Source: Clostridiales bacterium (GTDB taxonomy: Bacteria > Bacillota > Clostridia > Oscillospirales > Oscillospiraceae). Taken from it: a stretch of DNA of 15,235 nt. The stretch is taken from positions 1 to 15,235 of the forward strand of contig JAJPXR010000032.1 of NCBI GenBank assembly GCA_021205375.1. Reading direction: 5' to 3'. Every line of letters starts with the position of its first letter. Positions within the stretch are counted from its first letter, which is position 1. The notes beneath the pieces are model-generated. The model was given only the letters and a program-made list of their open reading frames with translations, made no database searches and had not been told where the DNA came from. Below, piece after piece: positions 1 through 6,989 of the stretch. The translations under genes and the position numbers were made by a program.

Positions 1-2
1 CC

Positions 3-659
3 CGGTCCAGCGCCGCCATTCTGGGCATCGCCTTCGCCGTCAACATCTACGGCGACGCGGGCATGGTGCCCATGATGATCGTGGCGGCGGTACCCTTTTT
101 CAACATCTACGCCGTGCTGATTTTGTCTTTCTCGCCCCAGGTGGACGAAGAGGGCCGCCTGCTGCCTCCCCCCGCCGACGGCGGGGCGCGGGTCAGGACG
201 GCCTGCCTCAACGTGCTGAAAAATCCCATCATTTTGGGCATTCTGGCGGGGCTGCCTTTCGCCCTGCTGCGCGTCACCCTGCCCACGCTGGTGACCTCCA
301 CCCTGGACATGGTGGGGGACACCGCCACGCCGGTGGCGCTGCTGGTGGTGGGGGCCACCTTCTCCGGCACCGAGGCGCTGAAAAAGTGGAAGCCCGCCGC
401 CGTCGCCACCTGTATTAAACTGCTGGTGCTGCCCGCCCTGTTCCTGCCTGTGGCGGCGTGGCTGGGGTTCCGGGGCAGCGAGATGGTTGCCATTCTGATT
501 ATGGTGGGGTCGCCCACCACCGTCTCCTGTTACGTTATGGCGAAGAATATGCACGGGGACGGCGTGCTGACCGCCAACGTCATTGTGCTGGCGACGCTGC
601 TTTCCTCTGTGTCCATCACCTTCTGGCTGTTCCTGCTGCGAAGCTTCGCACTGGTTTGA
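3..659 (+). CDS. AEC-family transporter, C-terminal part (5' end outside window)
   Basis: This is the last 218 codons of a membrane transporter of the AEC (auxin efflux carrier) family; the reading frame is open from base 3 and the start lies left of the window. Family members are usually about 300 residues with ten membrane segments in two five-helix repeats, so about one third is missing. Visible family features are the SSAAILGIAFAVNIYGDAGM stretch near the left edge, resembling the glycine-rich first helix of the second repeat, then hydrophobic segments near residues 60-75, 95-115, 130-145, 155-170 and 190-215, including the typical GSPTTVSCYVMAKNM segment. Bacterial members export or import organic acids, amino acids or other small anions; the substrate cannot be read from the sequence. 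A variable, proline-rich cytoplasmic loop (around VDEEGRLLPPP) separates two of the helices. No terminator follows it; repeat R1 does. Confidence 0.85.
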   Translation, partial: RSSAAILGIAFAVNIYGDAGMVPMMIVAAVPFFNIYAVLILSFSPQVDEEGRLLPPPADGGARVRTACLNVLKNPIILGILAGLPFALLRVTLPTLVTSTLDMVGDTATPVALLVVGATFSGTEALKKWKPAAVATCIKLLVLPALFLPVAAWLGFRGSEMVAILIMVGSPTTVSCYVMAKNMHGDGVLTANVIVLATLLSSVSITFWLFLLRSFALV

Positions 660-689
660 GCCTGTTTCCCAACGGCAGAAGCCACTCTG

Positions 690-797
690 TAACCGACCAC
701 CCCTCTTGCCTCCCCCGAAAGGGCAGGGAGGGGCAAAGCCCCGGAAGTGCCGCTTGACGGCGGAGGGGGACCATGCGAAGCATGGTGGAGGGGTTTT
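690..797 (-). repeat. Intergenic repeat R1, head only, reverse orientation, with inserted arm
   Basis: This is the reverse-complement copy of the repeat family. On the plus strand it begins GACCACCCCTCTTGCC and ends GGAGGGGTTTT. The arm-1 hairpin is CCATGC-GAA-GCATGG (771-785). The middle is longer than in other copies and carries GC-rich bases 742-766, which recur identically in R6 at 11222-11246. The GTGGAAAAC tail module is absent. It lies between the AEC transporter gene and greA. Confidence 0.8.
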
Positions 798-865
798 CCC
801 TGAAATTATCGAAACGACTGATTCAAAGGGACAACCAAAACCATTCAAAAAAGGAGCCAAAACCT

Positions 866-1369
866 ATGCACGATCAACTGACCGCCGACGACCTGCGGCA
901 AACGCGGGAGGAACTGGACTACCGCCGCATCACCCTCCGGCCCAAGCTGCTGGAGGAGGTAAAAACCGCCCGCGCCTTCGGTGACCTGAGCGAAAACTTT
1001 GAGTACAAAGCCGCCAAGCAGGAGAAGAACCAGAACGAGCGCCGCATCCGCTACCTGGAGAAGATGATCGAGACCGCCCGCGTCATCACTGACCGCTCCG
1101 CCCCAGACCAGGTGGGGCTGTTCGACAAAGTGACCGTCTGGTTCGACGAGGACGAGGAAGAGGAAGTGTTCCAAATCGTCACCGCCGTCAAGGAGGACGC
1201 CCTGCACAACCTCATCAGCAACGTTTCCCCGGTGGGCAAGGCCCTGCTGGGCCGCCGGGTGGGGGACACCGTCACCGTCCAGGTGAACGACAAATACAGC
1301 TATCCCCTGACCATCCGCGCCATTGAGAAGCAGGAGGACGACGGGTCGATTCCCATCAGCTCCTATTGA
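866..1369 (+). CDS. greA: GreA/GreB-family transcription elongation factor
   Basis: This 167-residue protein matches the length and layout of GreA, which enters the secondary channel of RNA polymerase and stimulates cleavage of backtracked RNA. Residues 1-75 form the coiled-coil domain. Its tip carries GDLSEN (39-44), with acidic residues D40 and E43 matching the catalytic-tip acids of GreA. The C-terminal FKBP-like domain contains the conserved SPVGKALLGRRVGD signature. An acidic run, DEDEEEE, lies in the linker, where family members are often acidic but rarely this strongly. The start at 866 is preferred because AAGGAG lies 9 bases upstream and the conserved domain begins there; the frame stays open further upstream, but that part is repeat-derived sequence. 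It may be expressed separately from the upstream transporter, although no promoter was recognised. Confidence 0.9.
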   Translation: MHDQLTADDLRQTREELDYRRITLRPKLLEEVKTARAFGDLSENFEYKAAKQEKNQNERRIRYLEKMIETARVITDRSAPDQVGLFDKVTVWFDEDEEEEVFQIVTAVKEDALHNLISNVSPVGKALLGRRVGDTVTVQVNDKYSYPLTIRAIEKQEDDGSIPISSY

Positions 1370-1387
1370 CCAATGAGCTGTTAGGGG

Positions 1388-1500
1388 AGAACCCCTCCGC
1401 CACCGCCTAAGGGCGGCGGCCCTCCTCCCCTTTCAGGGGAGGCAAGAGGGGTGGTCGGTTGCCGAATGATAGTTCTCTGTGGAAAACTTGTATTCTGCTG
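1388..1500 (+). repeat. Intergenic repeat R2, head plus direct tail
   Basis: This is a forward copy. The head starts AACCCCTCCGCC. Arm 1 is CCACCGCC-TAAG-GGCGGCGG, arm 2 is CCTCCCC-TTTCA-GGGGAGG, and the head closes with GAGGGGTGGTC. The tail core GTGGAAAACTTG starts at 1479. It lies between the 3' ends of the convergent genes greA and the phosphohexomutase gene. Confidence 0.85.
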
Positions 1501-1560
1501 GATAACAGGCGAACGGTGTTTCTCCCTGTTCCTGTCAGCGAACCTGCCTTTAAACCCAAC

Positions 1561-1580
1561 CATTACACATTGCTAATTGC
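1561..1580 (+). repeat. Short AT-rich repeat (ATTGCTAATTGC family)
   Basis: This 20-base stretch (CATTACACATTGCTAATTGC) closely matches others at 11587-11604, 11777-11808 and 15151-15177 (inverted). It sits next to the terminator that separates greA from the phosphohexomutase gene. No coding role is apparent. Confidence 0.6.
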
Positions 1581-1587
1581 AGATTTG

Positions 1588-1635
1588 AAAAAAGACGCGG
1601 CTCCGAGAACGAAACGCTCTCGGAGCCGCGCTTAT
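1588..1635 (-). terminator. Intrinsic terminator of the phosphohexomutase gene, probably bidirectional
   Basis: A perfect 13-bp stem (1596-1608 pairs with 1618-1630) encloses a 9-base loop. On the minus strand it is followed by TCTTTTTT, 32 bases after the stop codon of the phosphohexomutase gene. On the plus strand it is followed by CTTATTTTTG, so it may also stop transcripts coming from greA. Confidence 0.9.
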
Positions 1636-1661
1636 TTTTGTACTAATTCAGGCCGAGTTGC

Positions 1662-3392
1662 TTACAGCTCCTTGATGGAGGGGGCAAAGGCCGCGTACTT
1701 GGCGACCTTGGCGTCGCACTCTTCCTTGGTGTGGGCGTTGGCCAGGATGTAGACCTTGATCTTCGGCTCGGTGCCGGAAGGACGGATGATGAAGGTGGTG
1801 CCGTCCTCCAGGTCGTAGGCCACAACGTTGGAGCCGGACAGCTCCATCTCTTCCACCTTGCCGCAGGCCAGGCAGGTAGAGGTGCCGGTCTGGTAGTCCT
1901 TGGCTACCAGGACCTTGGTGCCGGCCACTTCGGTCATGGGGTTGGCGTGGAGCTTGGCCATGATGTCGGCCATCTTCGCCATACCGTCCAGGCCGGGCAT
2001 GACCAGGTTCAGGGTCTTTTCGCCGTAGAAGCCGTACTTGGCGTAGCAGTCCATCAGGGCGTCATACAGGGTCTTGCCCTGGGTGGCGTAATAGGCGGCC
2101 ATCTCCACTACGATGACGATGGCGGTGACGGCATCCTTGTCCCGGACGTAGTCGCCGAACATATAGCCGCAGGACTCCTCAAAGGAGAAGATGACCTGAC
2201 CCTCTCCGGACTGCTCCAGCTGGTCCTTCTTCTCGCCCAGGAACTTGAAGCCGGTGAAGGTGCGGGCGCACTTCACGCCGTTGGCCTCTGCCACCTTGGT
2301 GGCCATGGCGGAGGAGACGATGGTGGTGTTGGCATAGGCGTTGGCGGGCAGGGTACCGGCGCGCTTCCGGGCCTGGATGGCGTAGTCCTCCAGGAGGATG
2401 CCAGTCTGGTTGCCGGTGAGGACGGTGTAATCTCCGGAGGAGGTTTTCACCATCACGCCCACGCGGTCGGCGTCAGGGTCGGAGCCGACGATCAGGTCGC
2501 AGCCATGCTCCTTGGCCAGGTCCACTGCCAGGTAGAAGCCCTCCGGGTTCTCCGGGTTGGGGGAGACCACGGTGGGGAAGTTGCCGTCGATCACCATCTG
2601 CTCCGGCACGCAGTAGACCTTCTTCATGCCCAGCCGCTTCAGCGCTTCGGGAATCAGCTTGTGGCCGGTGCCGTGGAAGGGGGTGTAGACGATGCCGAAG
2701 TCGTCCGCCACCTTGGCAACGGACTCCCGGTCAATGACCTGCTCCATGACGTTGGCCAGGAACTTCTCATCCGTCTCCGGGCCGATGATGGTGACCAGGC
2801 CCTGGGCCTTGGCTTCGTCCAGGTCCATGATCTTCACGTCGTCAAAGACATCCAGCTCTTTCATCTTGGCGGCCACCACGTCGGCGGGGCCGGGAGGCAA
2901 CTGAGCGCCGTCGCTCCAGTAGACCTTATAGCCGTTGTACTCCTTGGGGTTGTGGGAAGCGGTGATGTTGATACCGGCCTGGCAGCCGTACTCCCGGACG
3001 GCGAAGGACAGCTCCGGGGTGGGGCGCAGCTCGTCAAAGAGCTTGACCTTGATGCCGTTGGCGGCCAGCACAGCGGCGGCCTCCTCCGCGAACTCCTGGG
3101 AGTGGTTGCGGCAGTCGCAGGAGATAGCCACGCCCTTCTCGCAGGCTTCGGGACCTTCCGCCTTGACCACCTCGGCGAACGCCTGGGTGGCGTGGCCGAC
3201 CACGTGGCGGTTCATCTGGTGCAGGCCCACGCACATGGTGCCGCGCAGACCGGCCGTGCCGAACTCCAGCGGGCCAAAGAAGCGGGACTCGATCTCTTTG
3301 GGATCATCCTTGATGGCCTCCAGCTCGGCCTTCTCCTCCGGGGAGAGAGCGGGGCTGTTCAGCCATTTTTCATACGTTTCCATAAAGGACAT
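1662..3392 (-). CDS. pgcA: Phosphoglucomutase / phosphomannomutase (alpha-D-phosphohexomutase family)
   Basis: This cytoplasmic enzyme of 576 residues should interconvert glucose-1-phosphate and glucose-6-phosphate (possibly also mannose phosphates), linking glycolysis with cell-wall and polysaccharide precursor synthesis. All four family signatures are present: the phosphoserine loop TASHNP (144-149, active S146), the Mg2+ loop GSDPDADR (303-310), the sugar-binding FSFEESCGY (402-410) and the phosphate-binding RPSGTEPK (537-544). The length fits the long PGM2/PgcA subgroup. The start at 3392 is chosen because GGAGGTG lies 8 bases upstream; an in-frame ATG at 3383 is too far from it, and the longer open frame lacks a ribosome site. 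It is transcribed alone from the promoter at 3451-3479 and ends at a strong terminator. Substrate preference cannot be read reliably from sequence. Confidence 0.95.
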   Translation of the reverse strand: MSFMETYEKWLNSPALSPEEKAELEAIKDDPKEIESRFFGPLEFGTAGLRGTMCVGLHQMNRHVVGHATQAFAEVVKAEGPEACEKGVAISCDCRNHSQEFAEEAAAVLAANGIKVKLFDELRPTPELSFAVREYGCQAGINITASHNPKEYNGYKVYWSDGAQLPPGPADVVAAKMKELDVFDDVKIMDLDEAKAQGLVTIIGPETDEKFLANVMEQVIDRESVAKVADDFGIVYTPFHGTGHKLIPEALKRLGMKKVYCVPEQMVIDGNFPTVVSPNPENPEGFYLAVDLAKEHGCDLIVGSDPDADRVGVMVKTSSGDYTVLTGNQTGILLEDYAIQARKRAGTLPANAYANTTIVSSAMATKVAEANGVKCARTFTGFKFLGEKKDQLEQSGEGQVIFSFEESCGYMFGDYVRDKDAVTAIVIVVEMAAYYATQGKTLYDALMDCYAKYGFYGEKTLNLVMPGLDGMAKMADIMAKLHANPMTEVAGTKVLVAKDYQTGTSTCLACGKVEEMELSGSNVVAYDLEDGTTFIIRPSGTEPKIKVYILANAHTKEECDAKVAKYAAFAPSIKEL

Positions 3393-3450
3393 AAAAAAGG
3401 CACCTCCGAAAAACTTTGATATAAATTGCAAGTGACGTTCACTAAAATAT

Positions 3451-3479
3451 ATTATACAAAAGACCTGGCCTTTTGTCCA
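3451..3479 (-). promoter_or_regulatory. Sigma-A promoter of the phosphohexomutase gene
   Basis: On the minus strand, TGGACA (3479-3474) is followed by a 17-base spacer and a perfect TATAAT (3456-3451). This predicts a start near 3444 and a leader of about 50 bases before the ATG at 3392. Confidence 0.8.
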
Positions 3480-3486
3480 GACAAAA
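3456..3486. promoter_or_regulatory. Overlapping palindromes over the phosphohexomutase promoter (possible operator)
   Basis: TTTTGTC-CA-GACAAAA (3471-3486) is a perfect palindrome covering the -35 box. It shares its left half with ACAAAAG-N7-CTTTTGT (3456-3476), which spans the -10/-35 spacer. A further GACAAAA lies at 3507-3513. The arrangement resembles a repressor operator; the binding protein is unknown. Confidence 0.45.
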
Positions 3487-3639
3487 ATAACATAATATAC
3501 AAACTTGACAAAATAATTCCCTGTTCCAGCGGAAAACCACACACAGCAGGGCGCAGCCGGGGCGAATTGCCCGGAAAAGGGCGGGTTTATGGGCGATTGG
3601 GGCGGTTTAAGGTGTTATTTTCATTCGACTTCGCGGCTG

Positions 3640-3787
3640 AAACCCCTCCGCCACCGCCTAAAGGCGGCGGCCCTCCTCCCCTTTCAGGGGAGGCAAGAGG
3701 GGTGGTCGGTAACCGAACCGCCTCTCTGTGGAAAACTTGTTCTATGCTTGGCAAAGGTGCTGACCAAACGGCAAGCACTATCCCTAG
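3640..3787 (+). repeat. Intergenic repeat R3, head plus complete direct tail
   Basis: This is a forward copy and the fullest example. The outer stem is ACCCCTC (3642-3648) with GAGGGGT (3697-3703). Arm 1 spans 3650-3671, and arm 2 is CCTCCCC-TTTCA-GGGGAGG. The tail runs from GTGGAAAACTTG (3728) to GCACTATCC (3775-3783). Most of the 440-base gap between the glp operon and the phosphohexomutase gene is this repeat plus the promoter region; the rest (about 3514-3639) shows nothing recognisable. Confidence 0.85.
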
Positions 3788-3788
3788 C

Positions 3789-3823
3789 AAAAGCCCCCGG
3801 CGGCAGGGGCACCGTCGGGGGCT
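3789..3823 (-). terminator. Intrinsic terminator of the glp operon
   Basis: An 8-bp stem (AGCCCCCG 3792-3799 with 3816-3823) extends through a G-U pair and three more pairs. On the minus strand it is followed by TTTT. It lies only 9 bases past the stop of the last operon gene. Confidence 0.75.
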
Positions 3824-3832
3824 GGGGGATTG

Positions 3833-4198
3833 TTACATAACTTCCTTGGTGGCGATCATATCCACGCCGGTACCGGCCACGTCAGCCTTGACCACGTCGC
3901 CGATGTGGACGGGGGCCTCCACCGACACCCCGGCGATATCCTTCACGCAGGCGAAGATCTTGCCCTTGGGGATATCGCTGGCGGTCTTGCAGGAGACAGC
4001 CACCGCGCCGGTGGTGCTGCCCACCACGCGGACCGTGCTGGTGACGATGCGGGTGGGGTTGGTGACCTCTTTCCGGGCGTAAGCCGCACCACGGGGGCAG
4101 GTGTTGCCGGTGACGGAGAGGACCTCGCCGTTCTCCATCGTCACTTCCAGCGGACAGCCCATGGGACAGCCAATGCAGGTTAAATTTTTGACTTCCAT
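3833..4198 (-). CDS. DUF1667 protein, probable iron-sulfur partner of the glycerol-3-phosphate dehydrogenase
   Basis: This 121-residue protein matches the DUF1667 family, whose members sit beside GlpA-like and FAD/NAD(P) oxidoreductase genes in many anaerobes. The N-terminus has C8-x2-C11-x3-C15 and then C34, in the context CIGCPMGCPL...GNTCPRG, a spacing very like the N-terminal [4Fe-4S] site of molybdopterin oxidoreductases. I therefore infer a cluster-binding electron carrier, not a catalytic subunit. Two further cysteines (C70, C84) lie in the C-terminal half. It is the last gene of the operon. The ATG lies 3 bases after the stop of the upstream gene, and GGAGG lies inside the end of that gene, so translation is probably coupled. 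It has no membrane segment. Its biochemical role is undefined. Confidence 0.9.
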   Translation of the reverse strand: MEVKNLTCIGCPMGCPLEVTMENGEVLSVTGNTCPRGAAYARKEVTNPTRIVTSTVRVVGSTTGAVAVSCKTASDIPKGKIFACVKDIAGVSVEAPVHIGDVVKADVAGTGVDMIATKEVM

Positions 4199-4201
4199 CT
4201 G

Positions 4202-5467
4202 TCACGCCTCCTCTACTTTAATGCAGATGCTGCTCAAATCGGGATGGGCCTCGAACATGGCCCGCTTCAGCTTGACTTCCTCCATCTCGCCGGGGGCCAT
4301 GACGGGCCGCTTGCGGTGGATGACCCGGTCATCGTCCAGATAGACGTTGACGAAGCGGTTCTTCATCACGCCGCCCACACGGAACCGGACCACCAGCTCA
4401 TCGCCGACCTTGGCCGGGTCGATGGTGCAGGGGACGGTGTAACGGGGGCCACCTTCCACGGCCACGGGGATGTCGTTCCTGGCCCCGTCAGTGCAGCCGC
4501 CCGCCACGTAGGCGGCGGCGCTGCGTCCGGCAGCGGCGGCTTCCTCGGAGACGAAGTCCACCAGGTCGTGGACGTGCAGCACGTTGCCCGCAGCAAAGAC
4601 GCCGGGGATGGAGGTCTCCAGGCTCTCGTTGACGGTGGGGCCGTTGGTGACCCGGTTCAGCTCCACGCCCATGTCGCGGGACAGCTCGTTTTCGGGGATC
4701 AGGCCGCAGGAGAGCAGCAGAGTGTCGCAGTCGTAATGCTCCTCGGTGCCGGGGATGGGCTTGTTGTGGCTGTCCACCTCAGCGATGGTCACGCCGGTGA
4801 CGCGCTCCTTGCCCTCAATGTCCACCACGGTGTGGCTCAGCTTCAGGGGGATGTCGAAGTCGTTGAGGCACTGGACGATGTTCCGCTTCAGGCCGCCGGA
4901 GTAGGGCATCAGCTCGGCCACGACCTTGACCTTGGCCCCCTCCAGGGTCATACGGCGGGCCATGATGAGGCCGATGTCGCCGCTGCCCAGGATGACCACT
5001 TCACGGCCAGGCATAAAGCCCTCGATGTTCACCAGCCGCTGGGCGGTACCGGCGGAGTAGATACCGGCGGGACGGTAGCCGGGGATGTTCAGCGCGCCGC
5101 GGCTGCGCTCCCGGCAGCCCATGGCCAGCACGATGGCCTTGGCCTGGATGTCGAACAGGCCGTCCTCCCGGTTCATGGCGGTGACGACTTTCTCCGGGGA
5201 GATGTTCATGACCATGGTGGAGAGCTTGTACTCGATCTGCTTCTTGTAGACCTTCTCCGCGAAGCGGTGGGCGTACTCCGGTCCGGTCAGCTCCTCTTTG
5301 AACGTGTGCAGGCCGAAGCCGTTGTGGATGCACTGGTTCAGGATGCCGCCCAGCTCCTTGTCCCGCTCCAGGATGAGGATGCTTCTGGCGCCCGCGTCAT
5401 AGGCTGCGTTGGCCGCCGCAAGACCGGCGGGGCCGCCGCCGACGATCACAATGTCATAGTTTTTCAT
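4202..5467 (-). CDS. NAD(P)/FAD-dependent oxidoreductase, second flavoprotein of the glp operon
   Basis: This 421-residue flavoprotein belongs to the two-dinucleotide-domain pyridine nucleotide-disulfide oxidoreductase fold. The FAD site is VGGGPAG (9-15), the second nucleotide site is LGSGDIG (160-166), and the closing FAD motif is GVFAAGN (289-295). The segment LNQCIHNGFG (43-52) is typical of this subgroup. There is no CxxC redox disulfide, so it is not a thioredoxin-reductase-type enzyme. By position it takes the place of GlpB in a GlpABC-like complex, although the fold is closer to HcnB-type subunits. It probably accepts electrons from the [2Fe-2S] domain of the preceding subunit and passes them on; the final acceptor is unknown. 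It starts 12 bases after the upstream stop, with GGAGGGA as ribosome site. Confidence 0.88.
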   Translation of the reverse strand: MKNYDIVIVGGGPAGLAAANAAYDAGARSILILERDKELGGILNQCIHNGFGLHTFKEELTGPEYAHRFAEKVYKKQIEYKLSTMVMNISPEKVVTAMNREDGLFDIQAKAIVLAMGCRERSRGALNIPGYRPAGIYSAGTAQRLVNIEGFMPGREVVILGSGDIGLIMARRMTLEGAKVKVVAELMPYSGGLKRNIVQCLNDFDIPLKLSHTVVDIEGKERVTGVTIAEVDSHNKPIPGTEEHYDCDTLLLSCGLIPENELSRDMGVELNRVTNGPTVNESLETSIPGVFAAGNVLHVHDLVDFVSEEAAAAGRSAAAYVAGGCTDGARNDIPVAVEGGPRYTVPCTIDPAKVGDELVVRFRVGGVMKNRFVNVYLDDDRVIHRKRPVMAPGEMEEVKLKRAMFEAHPDLSSICIKVEEA

Positions 5468-5479
5468 GGCTCTCCCTCC

Positions 5480-6919
5480 TTAGACCCGGTCTTTTGCCGT
5501 GCCGACGATGAGCTTGGAGGCCCCGCCGCACTTGGTAATGTCGCTCTGGCTGACGCCCAGCTCCCGGGCCAAAATCTCCATCACACGGGGACTGCAGAAG
5601 CCCGACTGACACCGGCCCATACCGGCGCGGGTGCGGCGCTTGACCCCATCCAGGCTCTTGGCGCCCAGGGGACGGTGAATGGCGTCCAAAATCTCGCCCT
5701 CGCTGACGCTCTCGCAGCGGCAGATGATCTGGCCGTAGGCGGGCTGCTCCTTGATGAGGGCGGTACGCTCCTCCTTGGAGAGGGTCTTGGGGTCCAGAAT
5801 ACCCTTGCGCTTGCCCACATAGTTGGGGTTCTCCTGCAAATTCAGCTTGTCCCGCAGCAGCTCGGCCACTTCCAGGCCGATGGCGGGGGCGGAGGACAGG
5901 CCGGGGGACTCAATGCCCGCGCAGTCGATGAAGCCGGGTGCGTCGGCGGCCTCGCCGACGAGGAACTCATCGCCGTCCTCGTGGGCGCGCAGACCCGCGA
6001 AGCTGGTGATGACCTGGCGGATGGGCAGGTTGGTCACGGTGGTCCCGGCCTTGGCGGTCAGGTCGGCAATACCCTCAGCGGTGGTGTTAATGCCCTCCCG
6101 GTCCTCGATGTTGAAGGCGGTGGGGCCGACGATGGTGTTGCCATGGATGGTGGGGCTGACCAGCACGCCCTTGCCCAGCGCGCCGGGAAGCTGGAAGATG
6201 GTGTGGCTCACGAAGTCGCCGGTGGAGCGGTCCAGCAGGCAGTAGTCGCCCCGGCGGGGGGTGATATGAATTTTCTCGCTGCTGACCATGTTGTGGAAGA
6301 TGTCGGCGTACACACCGGCGGCGTTGACGATGCACTTGGCGTCGAACACGCCCTTGTCGGTCTGCACGGCCCAGCCGCCCTCCTTGCGGGGGGAGATGGC
6401 CTTGACCTCGGTGTTCAGCTTGAACTCCACGCCGTTGGTGTTGGCGTTCTCCGCCAGGGCGATGGTCAGGTGGAAGGGGCAGACGATGCCGCCGGTGGGG
6501 GCCCACAGAGCGGCCACGGCGTCGGGGTTGATGTTGGGTTCCATCTCCCGCAGGCGCTGGGCGTCGATGATCTCCAGCCCCTCGACCCCGTTTTTCAGGC
6601 CGTTTTCATACAGGGCCTGGAGCTTGGGGCGGTCCTCCTCGTTCATGCAGACCACCAGGCTGCCATTGCGCCGGAAGGGTACGTCCAGCTCCTCCGTCAG
6701 GGCGGGCATCATCACACTGCCCTGGACGTTGAGCCGGGCTTTCAGGCTCCCGGCGGCGGCGTCGAACCCGGCGTGGATGATGGCGCTGTTGGCCTTGGAG
6801 GTGCCGCAGCACACGTCCTCTTCCCGCTCGATGACGCAGGCGTTCACCTGATAGCGGGAAAGGAACCGGGCCACCGCGCTGCCGGTGACACCGGCGCCAA
6901 TGATAATTACGTCATACAC
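5480..6919 (-). CDS. glpA: GlpA-like anaerobic glycerol-3-phosphate dehydrogenase with BFD [2Fe-2S] domain
   Basis: This 479-residue FAD enzyme should oxidise glycerol-3-phosphate to dihydroxyacetone phosphate, given its place next to glpK. Residues 1-360 form a DAO-type FAD oxidoreductase with GAGVTGSA (8-15) and the substrate-side segment TSKANSAIIHAGFD (40-53). Residues 395-455 form a BFD-like domain with C400, C402, C437 and C442 placed to bind a [2Fe-2S] cluster. This two-domain layout is that of GlpA and not of the aerobic GlpD. The start codon is GTG at 6919: an in-frame stop lies two codons upstream, no ATG is available, and GAGGA lies 11 bases upstream. Related 2-hydroxyglutarate oxidases share the DAO motif, so the substrate assignment leans on the neighbour glpK. 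Confidence 0.88.
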   Translation of the reverse strand: MYDVIIIGAGVTGSAVARFLSRYQVNACVIEREEDVCCGTSKANSAIIHAGFDAAAGSLKARLNVQGSVMMPALTEELDVPFRRNGSLVVCMNEEDRPKLQALYENGLKNGVEGLEIIDAQRLREMEPNINPDAVAALWAPTGGIVCPFHLTIALAENANTNGVEFKLNTEVKAISPRKEGGWAVQTDKGVFDAKCIVNAAGVYADIFHNMVSSEKIHITPRRGDYCLLDRSTGDFVSHTIFQLPGALGKGVLVSPTIHGNTIVGPTAFNIEDREGINTTAEGIADLTAKAGTTVTNLPIRQVITSFAGLRAHEDGDEFLVGEAADAPGFIDCAGIESPGLSSAPAIGLEVAELLRDKLNLQENPNYVGKRKGILDPKTLSKEERTALIKEQPAYGQIICRCESVSEGEILDAIHRPLGAKSLDGVKRRTRAGMGRCQSGFCSPRVMEILARELGVSQSDITKCGGASKLIVGTAKDRV

Positions 6920-6989
6920 GGTTCATTCACTCCTCATTCAATATCATAAGTTGATTGCATACAACAGGGAAAACGAATCAGCGGATCTC

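Noticed and set aside
1731..3419. A 562-codon open frame opposite the phosphohexomutase gene
   Set aside because: The same kind of antisense shadow; the minus-strand frame carries all phosphohexomutase motifs and fits the promoter and terminator.
4244..6949. A 901-codon open frame on the plus strand opposite the glp genes
   Set aside because: It runs antisense to three well-supported genes, has low-complexity G/A/V/H/L composition typical of the shadow of GC-rich codons, and shows no ribosome site or family motif.
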